Below, in pieces: positions 51,901 through 60,811 of a stretch of 64,000 nucleotides of DNA (position 1 is its first letter; every line of letters starts with the position of its first letter). Source of the stretch: a virus; IMG/VR virus record IMGVR_UViG_3300034418_003613, positions 1 to 64,000 of that record. One strand, given 5' to 3'. Below the pieces are notes generated by a model, which saw nothing but the letters and a program-made list of their open reading frames with translations, did not search any database and was not told where the DNA came from. The position numbers and the translations under genes are program-made.

Positions 51901-54900
51901 TGATCCTGAGATAAAAAGACTTACTAATCTAATTGCAAACAATTCTGCTAATAAGATTGTGTCACCAAATCTTTCTTTCTCAGACGTAGAGGACATCAAT
52001 GTATTTAAGTCTTGGGCAGAGAATGCCTTGCCTGACTTTATTTCTATAGATGACATTACAACTCTAGGTGATAACCTCAAGGCCGGTGGTGTAAGAGTTG
52101 GCGCTTTTGTTTTGGATCTGCATGATATTGCCGGTAATACCACAGTTAAAGGAACAATCTACACTGGAGCCAGCAATCCATTTAGATATCATGAAGCATT
52201 CCACTCTGTCTTTAGACTTCTTCTTACAGATCAAGAGATAGATAAGTATCTGGGTATAGCGCGAAGAGAGGTGAGAGAAAAGCTTAGAAGGGAGGGTAAG
52301 AACTTTAAGACTGAGTTAGAAAAGTTTAGAAACTCTGCTGACACATATACTAATATGTCAGAGGCTAGATTGATTCAAGAATACTATGAAGAATATTTAG
52401 CAGATCAGTTTGAGTTGTTTAAGACTAACCCTAGAGCTACTCAGACCAGTAGTGAGAATAAGTCTTTGTTTACTAGAATTCTTGAATGGATTAGAGCTGT
52501 TCTTGGAAACTATACTAAGAACGAACTTACTGAGTTATTTGAGAACATTGACGCTGGAAAATATAAATCAGCATCTACTGTAATAAACAGATTTACAGAT
52601 GCTGCTATACAAGGTGTAACTATCCAGGCTAATGCCCTTCTTCCATATGATGAGATTAAGTCTGATGACGGCACCTCATACAAACTATATATATCTGCTG
52701 AGGCAGCAAGTAGTTTAGTGCGTAGCATGTCGGCTATCTATATTCAACGAGAGGAGAATAATACAGATCCTAATAAGACTAGAGATAATCTTCTAGACGA
52801 AGTAATAGAAGACTTTCAGAAGTTATATGACTGGCAGGATCCAATGAATGAAGATCTTGATCCTGATCAGATTGATTCAATGTTGAACTATGAGTCTGTC
52901 TTTGTTGGCTATAGAGATGCTCTAAAAAGATCTTTGAAAAAATATCTTGCTCTGGTAGATATAAGCTTTGATGAGCAGATCTATGTTGCAGAGCAGAAGG
53001 AAGACAATGAAGGATTAAGAGGTGTTGATGATTGGGACAAGGATGCATCCTTGATTGGGGGCTTTAGTTCTTTATCTGCAAGCTTGCGTAGATTCATAAT
53101 GAGTACAACTGTGGCAGAGAGTGATGTCTTTGGTCACACTGAGGTAAAGAAGGGTGAGAAACTTATTGTACCTGTAAACTTTAATGAAGCATATAATGGT
53201 TTATTAAAAGCTGTAAGAAGTACAACAGATCCTGGTGCGCTTTTACGTCAGATGTATTTGTTTGGTCAGAATAATCCACAGACCGAAGCTGTTGTTAATA
53301 GACTCTTTAGTGCAATTGGAGTTACTTATGAACAGATATTAACTGAAGAGAACTGGGAATCTGGTGTAAAGAGACCTTTGTTCTTTAACTCTGTCATCAA
53401 AGGATTGGAGAATTTCCGTGTTGACTACTTATTTATCCATAGAGACTCTGGTAGTGGTAGGATCTATACCTATAGTGCTGCAAATAGAGATGATGCAAAT
53501 ACTCAGATAGACAGATGGGGTCAAGCTTATTCTAGATTATACCGTGATAAGCTTAGAGTAGATGGAGCGTTTAGGACAGAAGCTGTGAATTTCTTAGATA
53601 GATTCTATAGACAGCTTGGTAAAAATCCTAAAAGTATGACTGATCAGAAGCTTGATGAAGAAGTAAGAAAGCTTCAGACAGGTTTCAGAGAGTATTTAGG
53701 TATACAATTAAGCAGGCAATATCTTGAGCTTCACTTTATAAATAGACTACAGAATCTTACAGATAATCAGACTCTTAGGAAAAAGGAGTTTAAAGATGTT
53801 GTTACACTAGATCAAGAGGATGTAAGTAACATGAAGGCTGCTGTAGAGAATAATGAATATCTGTTCAGCACTTCTGATACAGGCATGCAAGGTGTCCTAA
53901 AAAGAATATCATTATCTAATGCTCCTTTTGATGAAACTGTAGGTGCTTCTGTATTTAAGAATGCTAATGGTGATTTAGTATTTGCTCACCAGAAACCAAC
54001 TCTTCATTTAAAAAAGGTAGCTGCATTAAATGGAGTGGATAAGCTGGAAGAGCTGAGAGAGAAAGAAGAAATAGAAGGTGTAAGATATCTAGAGAATAAC
54101 TATCTTTTGAATGATCCGGCTTTCAAAGAGATGTCTTTAGAAAGAAGACTAAAGGTCACTAGAGTATCAGGGTCTAAGGTAGGTAAGATTGAAGCTGGCG
54201 AGGATGGTATTGAAGAACAGGGTAGGTCTGAAGGAAAAACCTATGGTGATTTTACAGCAAAGGAATTTGCTGCAGCTTTGGTTAATGCCTATACGAATAC
54301 ATTTAATGCAACAACAGGTAGGTTAGATGGTGAGATTACTATCATCAACGATGAAGGTAAGGAAGAAAAGGTGGCAGTTGCACCAGTTCTTATCCGAGTA
54401 ATTGAAGCATCTAACACTGGTGATATGATGGAACTACCAGTTATCAAGGCTGTAGAACTTGCTAAGAATGGAAGAGTTGAGTTAACTGACAAGGCTATGC
54501 AAGCCTTTGTAGATAACATCAAGAATGAGTTTAAGAGGATTCAAACTGAGATCTCTCGTAATCCTGCAGATAAAAGAAATATTGAGGATTACTACAAGAC
54601 TGAAGAGGGTAAAGAAGTTGGTAGAAGTGTAACGTTTCATGAGAACGGCACATTGCTTCAGCCTGCTAAAGAGATTGATGTATATTCAAGATCTGCCACT
54701 TTTGTAACATCTGCTACTGCAATAGAAAGATTACGTGAAGGGACGCAGAAAGCCCTTCTTTACGCAGAAGACACTGCTAGAGATGTTATCAAGTTTTTAG
54801 ATACAGATGAGTCCAGACAAGCATTTATCCAAGAGTATAAAAACGAAAAGAATAGAATTGAAACCGTTGTTAATAACTTAGGAAAGGTAAAGGTTACCAA

Positions 54901-57900
54901 AGAGAATAGGGAGGCAATGATAGAATTGCTTGGAGATGCGATATCCAATGAAGAAACGGATCAGTATAAATATTCTTACACTCTTGGTACAGCAACATAT
55001 TACTTAGAATCAAGAGACTTAGCAAGATTTTTAGAAGGTAGAAAATCTATGTATGTCTATGTTTTGAGTGATGAATCATTTGCTGGAACTAAAGAGAGTG
55101 AGGCAGATCAAGCACTAGAGGAAGTTGGCTTGACTCCTAATAACCTCAGAGATTATAAGACTGAGATTGAAGAAGCTATCAGAGAGAATCCTGAGTTGAG
55201 TTTTGAAGAGGTAATAGAGTCTCTAGGTGGTATGGAATCCTTTGAAGAATTCTTGAGGTATAGACTTGATATGGAGTTTAAGAACTTTAGGGACCGTGCT
55301 AAGTCTCTTATGCCTGAGAGTGAGTATAGTAAGTATATAACGTCAGGTCTTACAACAAAGGCTGGTGTTTCTAGTGGAGAGACTGCATTATCCGCTAAGA
55401 GATTAAATCTTGTAGAAGGCAACCTTGAGCATAATTTGAAGCAGATCTTCTTTAATGATTTCATAAACACTAGAGCCATAAATCAAATATTGCTTGGTGA
55501 TCCTTCGATTAGTTTAAAGGACGCAGTAGATGCTGTAAAAAGAGCCAAGATGCAGAACGCGGCTTATGATAGTGCAGCTAGTATTATCAGTGCTCCAGAA
55601 TACGGCGTTGAACATCCTGTACAGCAGATGAATCTATTTGGTTTTACAGAACCTAAAGTAGCTGCTACGCACAACCCAGGAGACGTTACTAAGAATGCAG
55701 ATGCTCAGCTGTGGCTTACCTTAAAGTCCTTTAGGTATATGTGGTTTGGTCTTGGTAAGCTGAGTGCAACACAAGCTCAATTATTAGATAGAATTGAAAA
55801 AGGTGAAGACATTCCGTATGAGGAGCTTTTAGGCAATGCAGATAAATCTAATGAGAGTTTTGCCAAAGTAAAGGCAATGCTAAACTCTAAGAAGTTTGTC
55901 TATGGTGATGGGAAAGTATTTGTAAAGATGTCTGCTTTTACCCTTACCAAGTCATTTACATCAAGACAGGATGAGAATGGAAACTGGGTACCCAGAGCAA
56001 ACAAGCTTGCTCTTCACAACCTGAGAGTTAAGATGGAGCAGTTTGAAGAAGCTCAATGGGACAATGGTAACGGTGTAGGTACTATTGCAATGGCTGCACC
56101 TGTCTCAGCATTAAAAATGATGAAGGAGAATATTCAATCTATTGATTCAGTATTAGCTACCGACACTCCTTTTACAGCTGAACAATCCATGCAGCTTGAT
56201 GCAAACTTTATGGGTCTTCAAACAGTGAACCCATCTAACAAACTTATAATTACTGACCCTAACCAGATTAAGACAATTGTTACTTCTGAGCAAAAGGATG
56301 ATACTGAAGTTATTCTAAATGATGAACTTACTACTATTGGTAAGATTAGGAAGAAATATAATAAAGCTATTCGTGATAGGGTAAGCTTAAGATATGCTAC
56401 TAAGAGAAATCTGATATTTGATTTTGACGTTGAGTATGCAATGGAGGCATTGGGTAGAAGTAAAAAGTCTGGTAAAATAGAACCAGATCTTTATGTATAC
56501 CTGCAGTATGCTAGATCTGCTCTTGAAGCATCTAACTCTACAAGTAATATTCTTGAGATGTTCTCTGTTGATAAGAACGGTCAACAGAAATATAATCTGA
56601 ATAATCCTCAAACTGTTAAGAAGTTTGAGCAGCTGTTCTTGTCATTCTTCTCTAAAGGTGTATTTGCCGAGAAGACTACAGGTATGAGTGTTGCTTTAGT
56701 ATCTGACTACGGCGCAAGAGTTTATAGACGAGTATTCTCTGTGGATGAGAATGGAATGCCAGATAAGCATGAGGTTATTAGAGAAAATGTTTGGGAGCAA
56801 ATGTCAGATAAACCTGATGTTGTTTTTAATATTGATGATGGAGAGAAAGCTCAAGATGATAAGAATCTTACAGGTCTTGCTGCAGCTATCAAGAAGGCAG
56901 GCTCTAAGGGTGTGGTTATCATTGACCGTCTAAGATCCAACTTGAAAGAGTATGATTCTAAGGGTAAATACACGGGTCAAAGATATTCTGAAGGTATGCT
57001 ACCTGCTCACTATACTGAAGTTGGAGACTTGATTGCAAACTCTGATAGACCAATTCCAGATGTTGTTGCTAAAATGTTTGGAGTACGTATCCCTTCACAG
57101 GATAATCACTCAACAATCAATATTAAACTTGTTGATTTCTTACCGGGATTCTATGGGTCTTCTGGTATTTTTAGTAGAGAACTTATTGAGATATCAGGAG
57201 CTGACTTTGATATTGATAAACTCTACATCCAGAGTAAGAACTTTTATGTAAAAGATGATGAGTTTATAGAGTATGGTAAGGCCAAGACTAAGAATGGTCA
57301 GTATCAAGACTACATTACTGCTATGAATGCCAGCGTTAAAAAGCCTGGTTCAGACTTAACCCAAGCATTAGATAGGTTTAGGAGGTTTGGAGGTAAAAGA
57401 CAATTTACTAAAGCTCAGCGTGATAAACTTTTAAAAGCAGGATTCACAGAGAATGCACTTAAAGCATTGAGCGCAACCGGATTACCTATAACCTATGCGG
57501 AGTATCAAGATCATAAAGAAAACTATGGGGAACCTTATGAAGAGGCTATTGATAATGATGTATTAGACTACAAGTTTGCTCTTATGGGTAATGAGTATGT
57601 TACTAATACACCTGATGCTGAAGTTCCAATCTCATATGAGCCTGCAGACCTTAAACCTTTGACCGAGACATTAAAGAAATTGGCTGAAGAAGTACCTTAC
57701 TTCAAGAATATCATAGACAATGAACAAATGGATGTCGATAACCTTCTTGGTAAGCTGTTAAGTTTTGCAGCTAACAAAGAAGGAGCTGCAAATATTGGAT
57801 CAGTTGTACTGCCAAACTTGTATTTAAACTTGCTCCAAGAGTATGATGTCAAAATTAAACACATTAAGCAGGGTGGTCAGACAATTACTGCAAACCTTAG

Positions 57901-60808
57901 GTTAAACGATCAAACCTTTAATGACTTTGGAGTTACCAAGGATGATATTGGTCAATATAGAACTCAGTATGTAATTTCTGCATTGATTACAGCAATGACG
58001 GACAACGCCAAAGAACGTCTGGCAGCTAAGCTTGGTTTGAATAAAAACGCATTATCTGTAGTAGCTAACATGACAGCATTGGGTGTACCTATTAAGACAT
58101 CTATTCTTCTTGTTAACCATCCTATTATTAGAGCTCTCTATTTTCAGGCTATAAATAAAGAAAAAAAGACTTCTCCCGGAATTGCTACATTAGTTTCAGA
58201 CCGAATGAGCGATCTTATTAAGGCTTATCCAGAACTGGAAGAAAATATACCTCAAGTCAATGATGATCTTTTAATTCAAGAGATAGATAAGAATAGATCT
58301 TTGATGACGGTAGAGACTCTCACGAAAGCAGTAAAAGAAGAAGAGGAGATTACAAAAAGTGACGTTGCTGAGGAATATGCTATTCTAAAACAGTTTCAAA
58401 TAGCTCATAACATCAAAGAGTATACTAGTAATATTGGAGCGATTCTAAGTCTTACTAAAGGGTTAGGTCAAGATCTGACTAGTGTGGATGAAACTCATCA
58501 ACAAATTGAAAACTTAGGTTTATATCTTGATTCCAAAGATTATGCTATTTATGAAGAGACTAGAATTAAAAGCCAGCTTCCTGCTATAGATGTAAGACCT
58601 CTTATGAAAGACACATGGCAAGGAAGGTTTTTAGAAATCTTTAATGAGATTAACGATACTGTTTTGCCTGCGGTCATGCTTACTCGGACACCAATCTTTA
58701 AACAGGTATACTTTAATCTACTCCGTAATATTGATAACTATAAAGCGGCAAGAGATACTAGATTTAAAGACAAGTTAAGGGTAGACCTTTTAGCGTATCT
58801 AACTATCAAGGGGTACGAGCATAACATGATGGAGGAAGATTCAAAGCATGCTGGATCTTTAAATAATAGTATGATATACCCACAGCTAGAGGGGGAGAAA
58901 ATTACAAACGTAGTTGAAAAGTTAAGAAAGGAGTATCCTGGAAACTTCTTCTTAGAGAGTTTTGTAATTCTAAACCGAGCACGTCAGGAGGGTAATAAGA
59001 TAGGTATTGATGCAGCTGAGGCTAATACATTTAACAGAATGAGTGATTCTGATAAGATGGAGCTACAGACATCCTTTGCCATAATCTATGGTGATCCTGA
59101 AACAAGACCTGAGGCAATGAAGCTTATTCATTACATGATGGTCAAAGATGGATTGTCATACAGAAGCGGAAGCTTACTAGATGCTATTACACCATTTACA
59201 TATGAGAAGTTTTTGAATCAGATCAATACTGTTCAGAAAGCTGTAGGTAAAGATAGTACTGCTGAATTGTTTAGCGGAACTTTTGGTATGTCTCTGGATG
59301 AGTTGACTAGAGAATTCATACAAGGTTACATGGGTCACGTTAGTACAAAAGATAATCTTGCTACTATTAGAAGTGGTGTAAAAATCTATAATCCTTTCCA
59401 AGGTAAAGTGGAAGTACAATCTAAGATTTATACCCCTCATCAACTTGAACGTAATGAGAATACTCTGTACATCTTTGGTGATAATGCTGCTCAGAATGGT
59501 CTCGAAGGAAATAAAATAGCTAGGCAATATGGTAATAGCTTTGGCATTCCTTATAAGAAGCTTCTCTCAGATGCAGAGGGCACCTACTATACAGATGAAG
59601 ACATTGACGATTACACTGTAATGTTGGAAGAGACATTCGATGTCTTAGAGCGTTTAATGAATCAGTATGATACTACAGTTTTCCCACAATATATCATACC
59701 TAAAAGTGAGCTCAAGAATATTGAGAAGAATAGCCCTAAAGTTTTTAAAGAACTAAAGGCTGCATTAAAGGTAAGATTTGGTTATGATCTTCTTGGGAGT
59801 AAGAGCAAGCCTAAGCCGGCACAAAAAGCTAAGGGTTATGTCTATATAGATAAGAGTACAGACACATCTAGATTGATTATGAGTGTGAAACCTGGTATGC
59901 AACCTTTAGTGACAGATCAAAGGTTTGCTAGACGCCGCGTTTCAATAACAGGTTCTGATCAAAAACAGAGAATGAAGAATGAAGCCAAGATAGATGAAGC
60001 ATTTTCTGGACTAAATGGTTTTGGAACTAGAAATGTTAAGTTAAAACTGAAGGATAAGGATTCTTACTTTAAAGAGTTTGTAGTAAAAGAGATAATAAGA
60101 GTTAATATAGGTAGTAAAGATGCACCAAAATATGTATATTTTAGATTAGCAAAGTTTCAAAGTGCTGTAGAGCCTACACCTAATATGTTACCTAGTGCTA
60201 ACTATGCTGAGTATGTTGAGTTTGATCCAGAATTTTCTAGAGGTCAATGGGCTGGTGGTTTTATGTTTGGTGAAAGCGTATCTAACAAAGACATACAGAA
60301 GTATATTAAGGAAAACAATGATGGGCTGGGTACTATTCTTGATGAGGATATAGATGCTGCTTTAGATAACATTGACTTTGATGGAGATCCTAGCCAGAAT
60401 GCTGCTAGTAAGAATGCTGCTGATGGAATTAAAAGCGGTCTTCCTGTAGATTATGACGGTAAGAATGTTAATGTTGGTGGTAAACCTGCTGATCAAGTAT
60501 CAGACAAAGATGTAGATGCGGCTGCTGATCAGGCTGCTGACCCAGAGAGAGACCCGACACCTGAAGAAATAGACGCAGGTAATGCTGCTCTTGCCAGTTT
60601 ACTAGGTAATCTTGGACCATCAGATGAAACTACCTATCCTGAGTTAACAAGCTTCTGGGATGAAAACATTCAGCAGGATAAGGATGCCTTAGATAAGTTA
60701 TCTAATCAAGGAATTAATAACTTAGAAGATTTTATAGATAAGTTTAAGAATGGCATTTATGCAAATGAGGAGGCTTATATAGATCAAATTAAAAAGTGTA
60801 TAATTTAA
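45986..60808 (+). CDS. Giant virion RNA polymerase polyprotein with zincin domain (4940 aa)
   Basis: Residues about 1-620 have hydrophobic stretches (about 240-290 and 565-605) as in ejected internal proteins. Residues 620-1960 are helical and mixed linker domains. At about 2000-2190 is a zincin-type metalloprotease with H2069-E-A-F-H2073 and a likely third ligand E2135/E2136 (YYEEYLADQ). From about 2200 to 4450 is the polymerase, with catalytic D3740-F-D3742-I-D3744 in SGADFDIDKLY, about 40 residues after RIPSQDNHS, mirroring the R-x-P to NADFDGD layout of cellular beta-prime. Crass-type virion polymerases use this DxDxD loop. Near 4490-4600 is an IFGDN-x-A-x2-G module. The end is acidic and disordered. 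It would transcribe early phage genes after ejection. Most crAss-like relatives divide this content among separate proteins. Confidence 0.85.
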   Translation: MDLPNEPNVEQDSKVPGAIDIPPSVPTDNFVFQPSDSWLDTPMTQEFTATLDPDYVAQIEHYKPIIDRYAPGSLANFNTPFPGQSVNQYNPVSQQTAPDISTAEGALRDLQMTLDQGMSVDAMGTVKQRKIQDPIFASRKASQFDRYYEHPKFAELGFHPYANNEQFYNTNSDIFDDMSRMSGQFGQLVGSGFISTYRSIGDLFDQDESYFTQPDLQTADEFEEAMAIGMSTREGVGAFANNLLLNSGYTVGIIGSIALEELVLAGLTAVTGGAGSAALAAGTARNVGRLGQVVANSFKLPRLAKATRQMLQTLNQTDNARDFWKATKSGEWGIMGTLFAPETMAAVKSLKTGKNAAQNLTNLAKAQNVFGGFYRDLRAVNLAFAESKLEGGMVYNQQIQNGLAIQEAKGDLSPEALDRVREGADRAAFGTIMMNAPLIYFSNRLVLDNALGGFNKSLGRLMNDKITGVGRKIIQTTKTIGKDGKIARDVFDIAEDGLKGYLKRMKAAGVKGSLRLGAGASLRYFAANVAEGIQEIGQEAIGFGTKQYYSNLINDPMYGGAEMVGTAISSAVDSQFSEQGVETFLSGFLMGGVVQGPQKLLFQGMPNLYTRVATPEKYKEYKENKKKFYDSLKETHNKAWNAMAEDPNAVFDPNKLNFLVQKEVAAEMKRSAYADDQFGFMDAKDFGKFQQMFTIMQNGTSDLFRKQLQDYLNLTDEELVQAFPVSKNEVKSGKLRERIQDMITQIDKTEEAYNKNKDKFENPFDPQKFDKDSREYRDEQLKQIAYEHARYLYMFTEDGFNRALERADTIYNELASDPILSKIAANDITVLLDQDTLAKEVETLMLEIATLEDTGENKKLKEQKLERLTKLQALYGILSDPENLTSKGVFDRRKINKVTKAFEAYVQYLADTKDGFVDRKRIQEVLKKIVDYKALKGRARVYDKAIQYLSNPKNLDDIVARQYEINKQIFKRNKSEYIERVKKYVNKNEANTLLNELVKLGVYPDAEQATEFLKTGDVRYLSIFFTEQGMVDPKFDRELYQQIVEKLDVYKQSTEVEEEQTAEEKEVSADTKKSTDKIDEVLDNAGVDAPRSQTFGSTKKVNPVGKTLLQKLYLKYRTNQANLAKKAKNWSSWLNTKEAQVANRAYEALKQMWYAEIEGKYKTQKALDAAYKSDKGFIKWLALQETNPDVIDILEESGLAFSDFYNTSTSEEVADTVDAESFDGEVVEGNIPGSSYVIVKYSTVDETGNPVTYYQIKTRDNKDLSDEIVKTAGISPGATFPTLNKASKARAKLEEEAPAATTFDFDGVEGLYRGATVTDENGKEYVITSSAKSIQKYKNLSLIPIDKVDLKGKERKEATIIVKPGKFKNNYELEKIGFEALPKNVSRLTLAEAVRAYGHQNRRGKANEESREDAGKRIDAIVETLTPEELGQLELVITRNPNGGEVIQDEFAYEDQEANPLISRVVELYTIGLRISDPDIQKKVNKALKEKGIEKSDSSEGFFAYMPNSNVQIRNAEGKVIDPRQIDDQTAKNTFFSTLPVPNALSIIRDNFTIQKNLIRFVAEKLGDADSVTIPYSELEQSGNFSIVRNNGSFDLNSDPKSLKDLAYHTVDGNIIILDNRKFASKEGEVTRRTDIKTNIDDVDQEPTNEKLKEMLGESLYNKARNMGAYVAIIKSPNGQYTLAELKPTQATEEEAVGLFEELVKRAAQTRQENLSDPEDITSDRKDLSYNVEWNKDFKTRLYIKTKPGFDVQIQVDPSGKISLNVYDKNKEEPVLKHTKKSKGKEGKPAPIVFHHSAIETIVDSGDYAAALDNLFDTFNQQEAAKALGLKLEKSNISKSFEKQADVDTIIENTTTTLDDRVRFNYRLTLQQDSADIEAGRNVPDQVDESNKETKEEQKDNETLEEKIERMSQENEAASNEAAETEDPEVQNELSIKELKALKKARRLEIIEEQKNLPKDQRQKNLNKYIQNDPEIKRLTNLIANNSANKIVSPNLSFSDVEDINVFKSWAENALPDFISIDDITTLGDNLKAGGVRVGAFVLDLHDIAGNTTVKGTIYTGASNPFRYHEAFHSVFRLLLTDQEIDKYLGIARREVREKLRREGKNFKTELEKFRNSADTYTNMSEARLIQEYYEEYLADQFELFKTNPRATQTSSENKSLFTRILEWIRAVLGNYTKNELTELFENIDAGKYKSASTVINRFTDAAIQGVTIQANALLPYDEIKSDDGTSYKLYISAEAASSLVRSMSAIYIQREENNTDPNKTRDNLLDEVIEDFQKLYDWQDPMNEDLDPDQIDSMLNYESVFVGYRDALKRSLKKYLALVDISFDEQIYVAEQKEDNEGLRGVDDWDKDASLIGGFSSLSASLRRFIMSTTVAESDVFGHTEVKKGEKLIVPVNFNEAYNGLLKAVRSTTDPGALLRQMYLFGQNNPQTEAVVNRLFSAIGVTYEQILTEENWESGVKRPLFFNSVIKGLENFRVDYLFIHRDSGSGRIYTYSAANRDDANTQIDRWGQAYSRLYRDKLRVDGAFRTEAVNFLDRFYRQLGKNPKSMTDQKLDEEVRKLQTGFREYLGIQLSRQYLELHFINRLQNLTDNQTLRKKEFKDVVTLDQEDVSNMKAAVENNEYLFSTSDTGMQGVLKRISLSNAPFDETVGASVFKNANGDLVFAHQKPTLHLKKVAALNGVDKLEELREKEEIEGVRYLENNYLLNDPAFKEMSLERRLKVTRVSGSKVGKIEAGEDGIEEQGRSEGKTYGDFTAKEFAAALVNAYTNTFNATTGRLDGEITIINDEGKEEKVAVAPVLIRVIEASNTGDMMELPVIKAVELAKNGRVELTDKAMQAFVDNIKNEFKRIQTEISRNPADKRNIEDYYKTEEGKEVGRSVTFHENGTLLQPAKEIDVYSRSATFVTSATAIERLREGTQKALLYAEDTARDVIKFLDTDESRQAFIQEYKNEKNRIETVVNNLGKVKVTKENREAMIELLGDAISNEETDQYKYSYTLGTATYYLESRDLARFLEGRKSMYVYVLSDESFAGTKESEADQALEEVGLTPNNLRDYKTEIEEAIRENPELSFEEVIESLGGMESFEEFLRYRLDMEFKNFRDRAKSLMPESEYSKYITSGLTTKAGVSSGETALSAKRLNLVEGNLEHNLKQIFFNDFINTRAINQILLGDPSISLKDAVDAVKRAKMQNAAYDSAASIISAPEYGVEHPVQQMNLFGFTEPKVAATHNPGDVTKNADAQLWLTLKSFRYMWFGLGKLSATQAQLLDRIEKGEDIPYEELLGNADKSNESFAKVKAMLNSKKFVYGDGKVFVKMSAFTLTKSFTSRQDENGNWVPRANKLALHNLRVKMEQFEEAQWDNGNGVGTIAMAAPVSALKMMKENIQSIDSVLATDTPFTAEQSMQLDANFMGLQTVNPSNKLIITDPNQIKTIVTSEQKDDTEVILNDELTTIGKIRKKYNKAIRDRVSLRYATKRNLIFDFDVEYAMEALGRSKKSGKIEPDLYVYLQYARSALEASNSTSNILEMFSVDKNGQQKYNLNNPQTVKKFEQLFLSFFSKGVFAEKTTGMSVALVSDYGARVYRRVFSVDENGMPDKHEVIRENVWEQMSDKPDVVFNIDDGEKAQDDKNLTGLAAAIKKAGSKGVVIIDRLRSNLKEYDSKGKYTGQRYSEGMLPAHYTEVGDLIANSDRPIPDVVAKMFGVRIPSQDNHSTINIKLVDFLPGFYGSSGIFSRELIEISGADFDIDKLYIQSKNFYVKDDEFIEYGKAKTKNGQYQDYITAMNASVKKPGSDLTQALDRFRRFGGKRQFTKAQRDKLLKAGFTENALKALSATGLPITYAEYQDHKENYGEPYEEAIDNDVLDYKFALMGNEYVTNTPDAEVPISYEPADLKPLTETLKKLAEEVPYFKNIIDNEQMDVDNLLGKLLSFAANKEGAANIGSVVLPNLYLNLLQEYDVKIKHIKQGGQTITANLRLNDQTFNDFGVTKDDIGQYRTQYVISALITAMTDNAKERLAAKLGLNKNALSVVANMTALGVPIKTSILLVNHPIIRALYFQAINKEKKTSPGIATLVSDRMSDLIKAYPELEENIPQVNDDLLIQEIDKNRSLMTVETLTKAVKEEEEITKSDVAEEYAILKQFQIAHNIKEYTSNIGAILSLTKGLGQDLTSVDETHQQIENLGLYLDSKDYAIYEETRIKSQLPAIDVRPLMKDTWQGRFLEIFNEINDTVLPAVMLTRTPIFKQVYFNLLRNIDNYKAARDTRFKDKLRVDLLAYLTIKGYEHNMMEEDSKHAGSLNNSMIYPQLEGEKITNVVEKLRKEYPGNFFLESFVILNRARQEGNKIGIDAAEANTFNRMSDSDKMELQTSFAIIYGDPETRPEAMKLIHYMMVKDGLSYRSGSLLDAITPFTYEKFLNQINTVQKAVGKDSTAELFSGTFGMSLDELTREFIQGYMGHVSTKDNLATIRSGVKIYNPFQGKVEVQSKIYTPHQLERNENTLYIFGDNAAQNGLEGNKIARQYGNSFGIPYKKLLSDAEGTYYTDEDIDDYTVMLEETFDVLERLMNQYDTTVFPQYIIPKSELKNIEKNSPKVFKELKAALKVRFGYDLLGSKSKPKPAQKAKGYVYIDKSTDTSRLIMSVKPGMQPLVTDQRFARRRVSITGSDQKQRMKNEAKIDEAFSGLNGFGTRNVKLKLKDKDSYFKEFVVKEIIRVNIGSKDAPKYVYFRLAKFQSAVEPTPNMLPSANYAEYVEFDPEFSRGQWAGGFMFGESVSNKDIQKYIKENNDGLGTILDEDIDAALDNIDFDGDPSQNAASKNAADGIKSGLPVDYDGKNVNVGGKPADQVSDKDVDAAADQAADPERDPTPEEIDAGNAALASLLGNLGPSDETTYPELTSFWDENIQQDKDALDKLSNQGINNLEDFIDKFKNGIYANEEAYIDQIKKCII

Positions 60809-60811
60809 GTT

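Noticed and set aside
56410-56440. IFDFDVEYA as a possible second catalytic loop
   Set aside because: It lacks the third aspartate and the preceding Gly/Ala turn; it looks like an ordinary strand-helix segment.
60371-60390. A literal DFDGD sequence (residues about 4797-4801) near the C terminus of the polyprotein, identical to the cellular RNA polymerase motif
   Set aside because: It lies in an acidic, Ala/Asp-rich disordered tail with no surrounding fold; the real loop is DFDID at 3740, preceded by the R-x-P segment.
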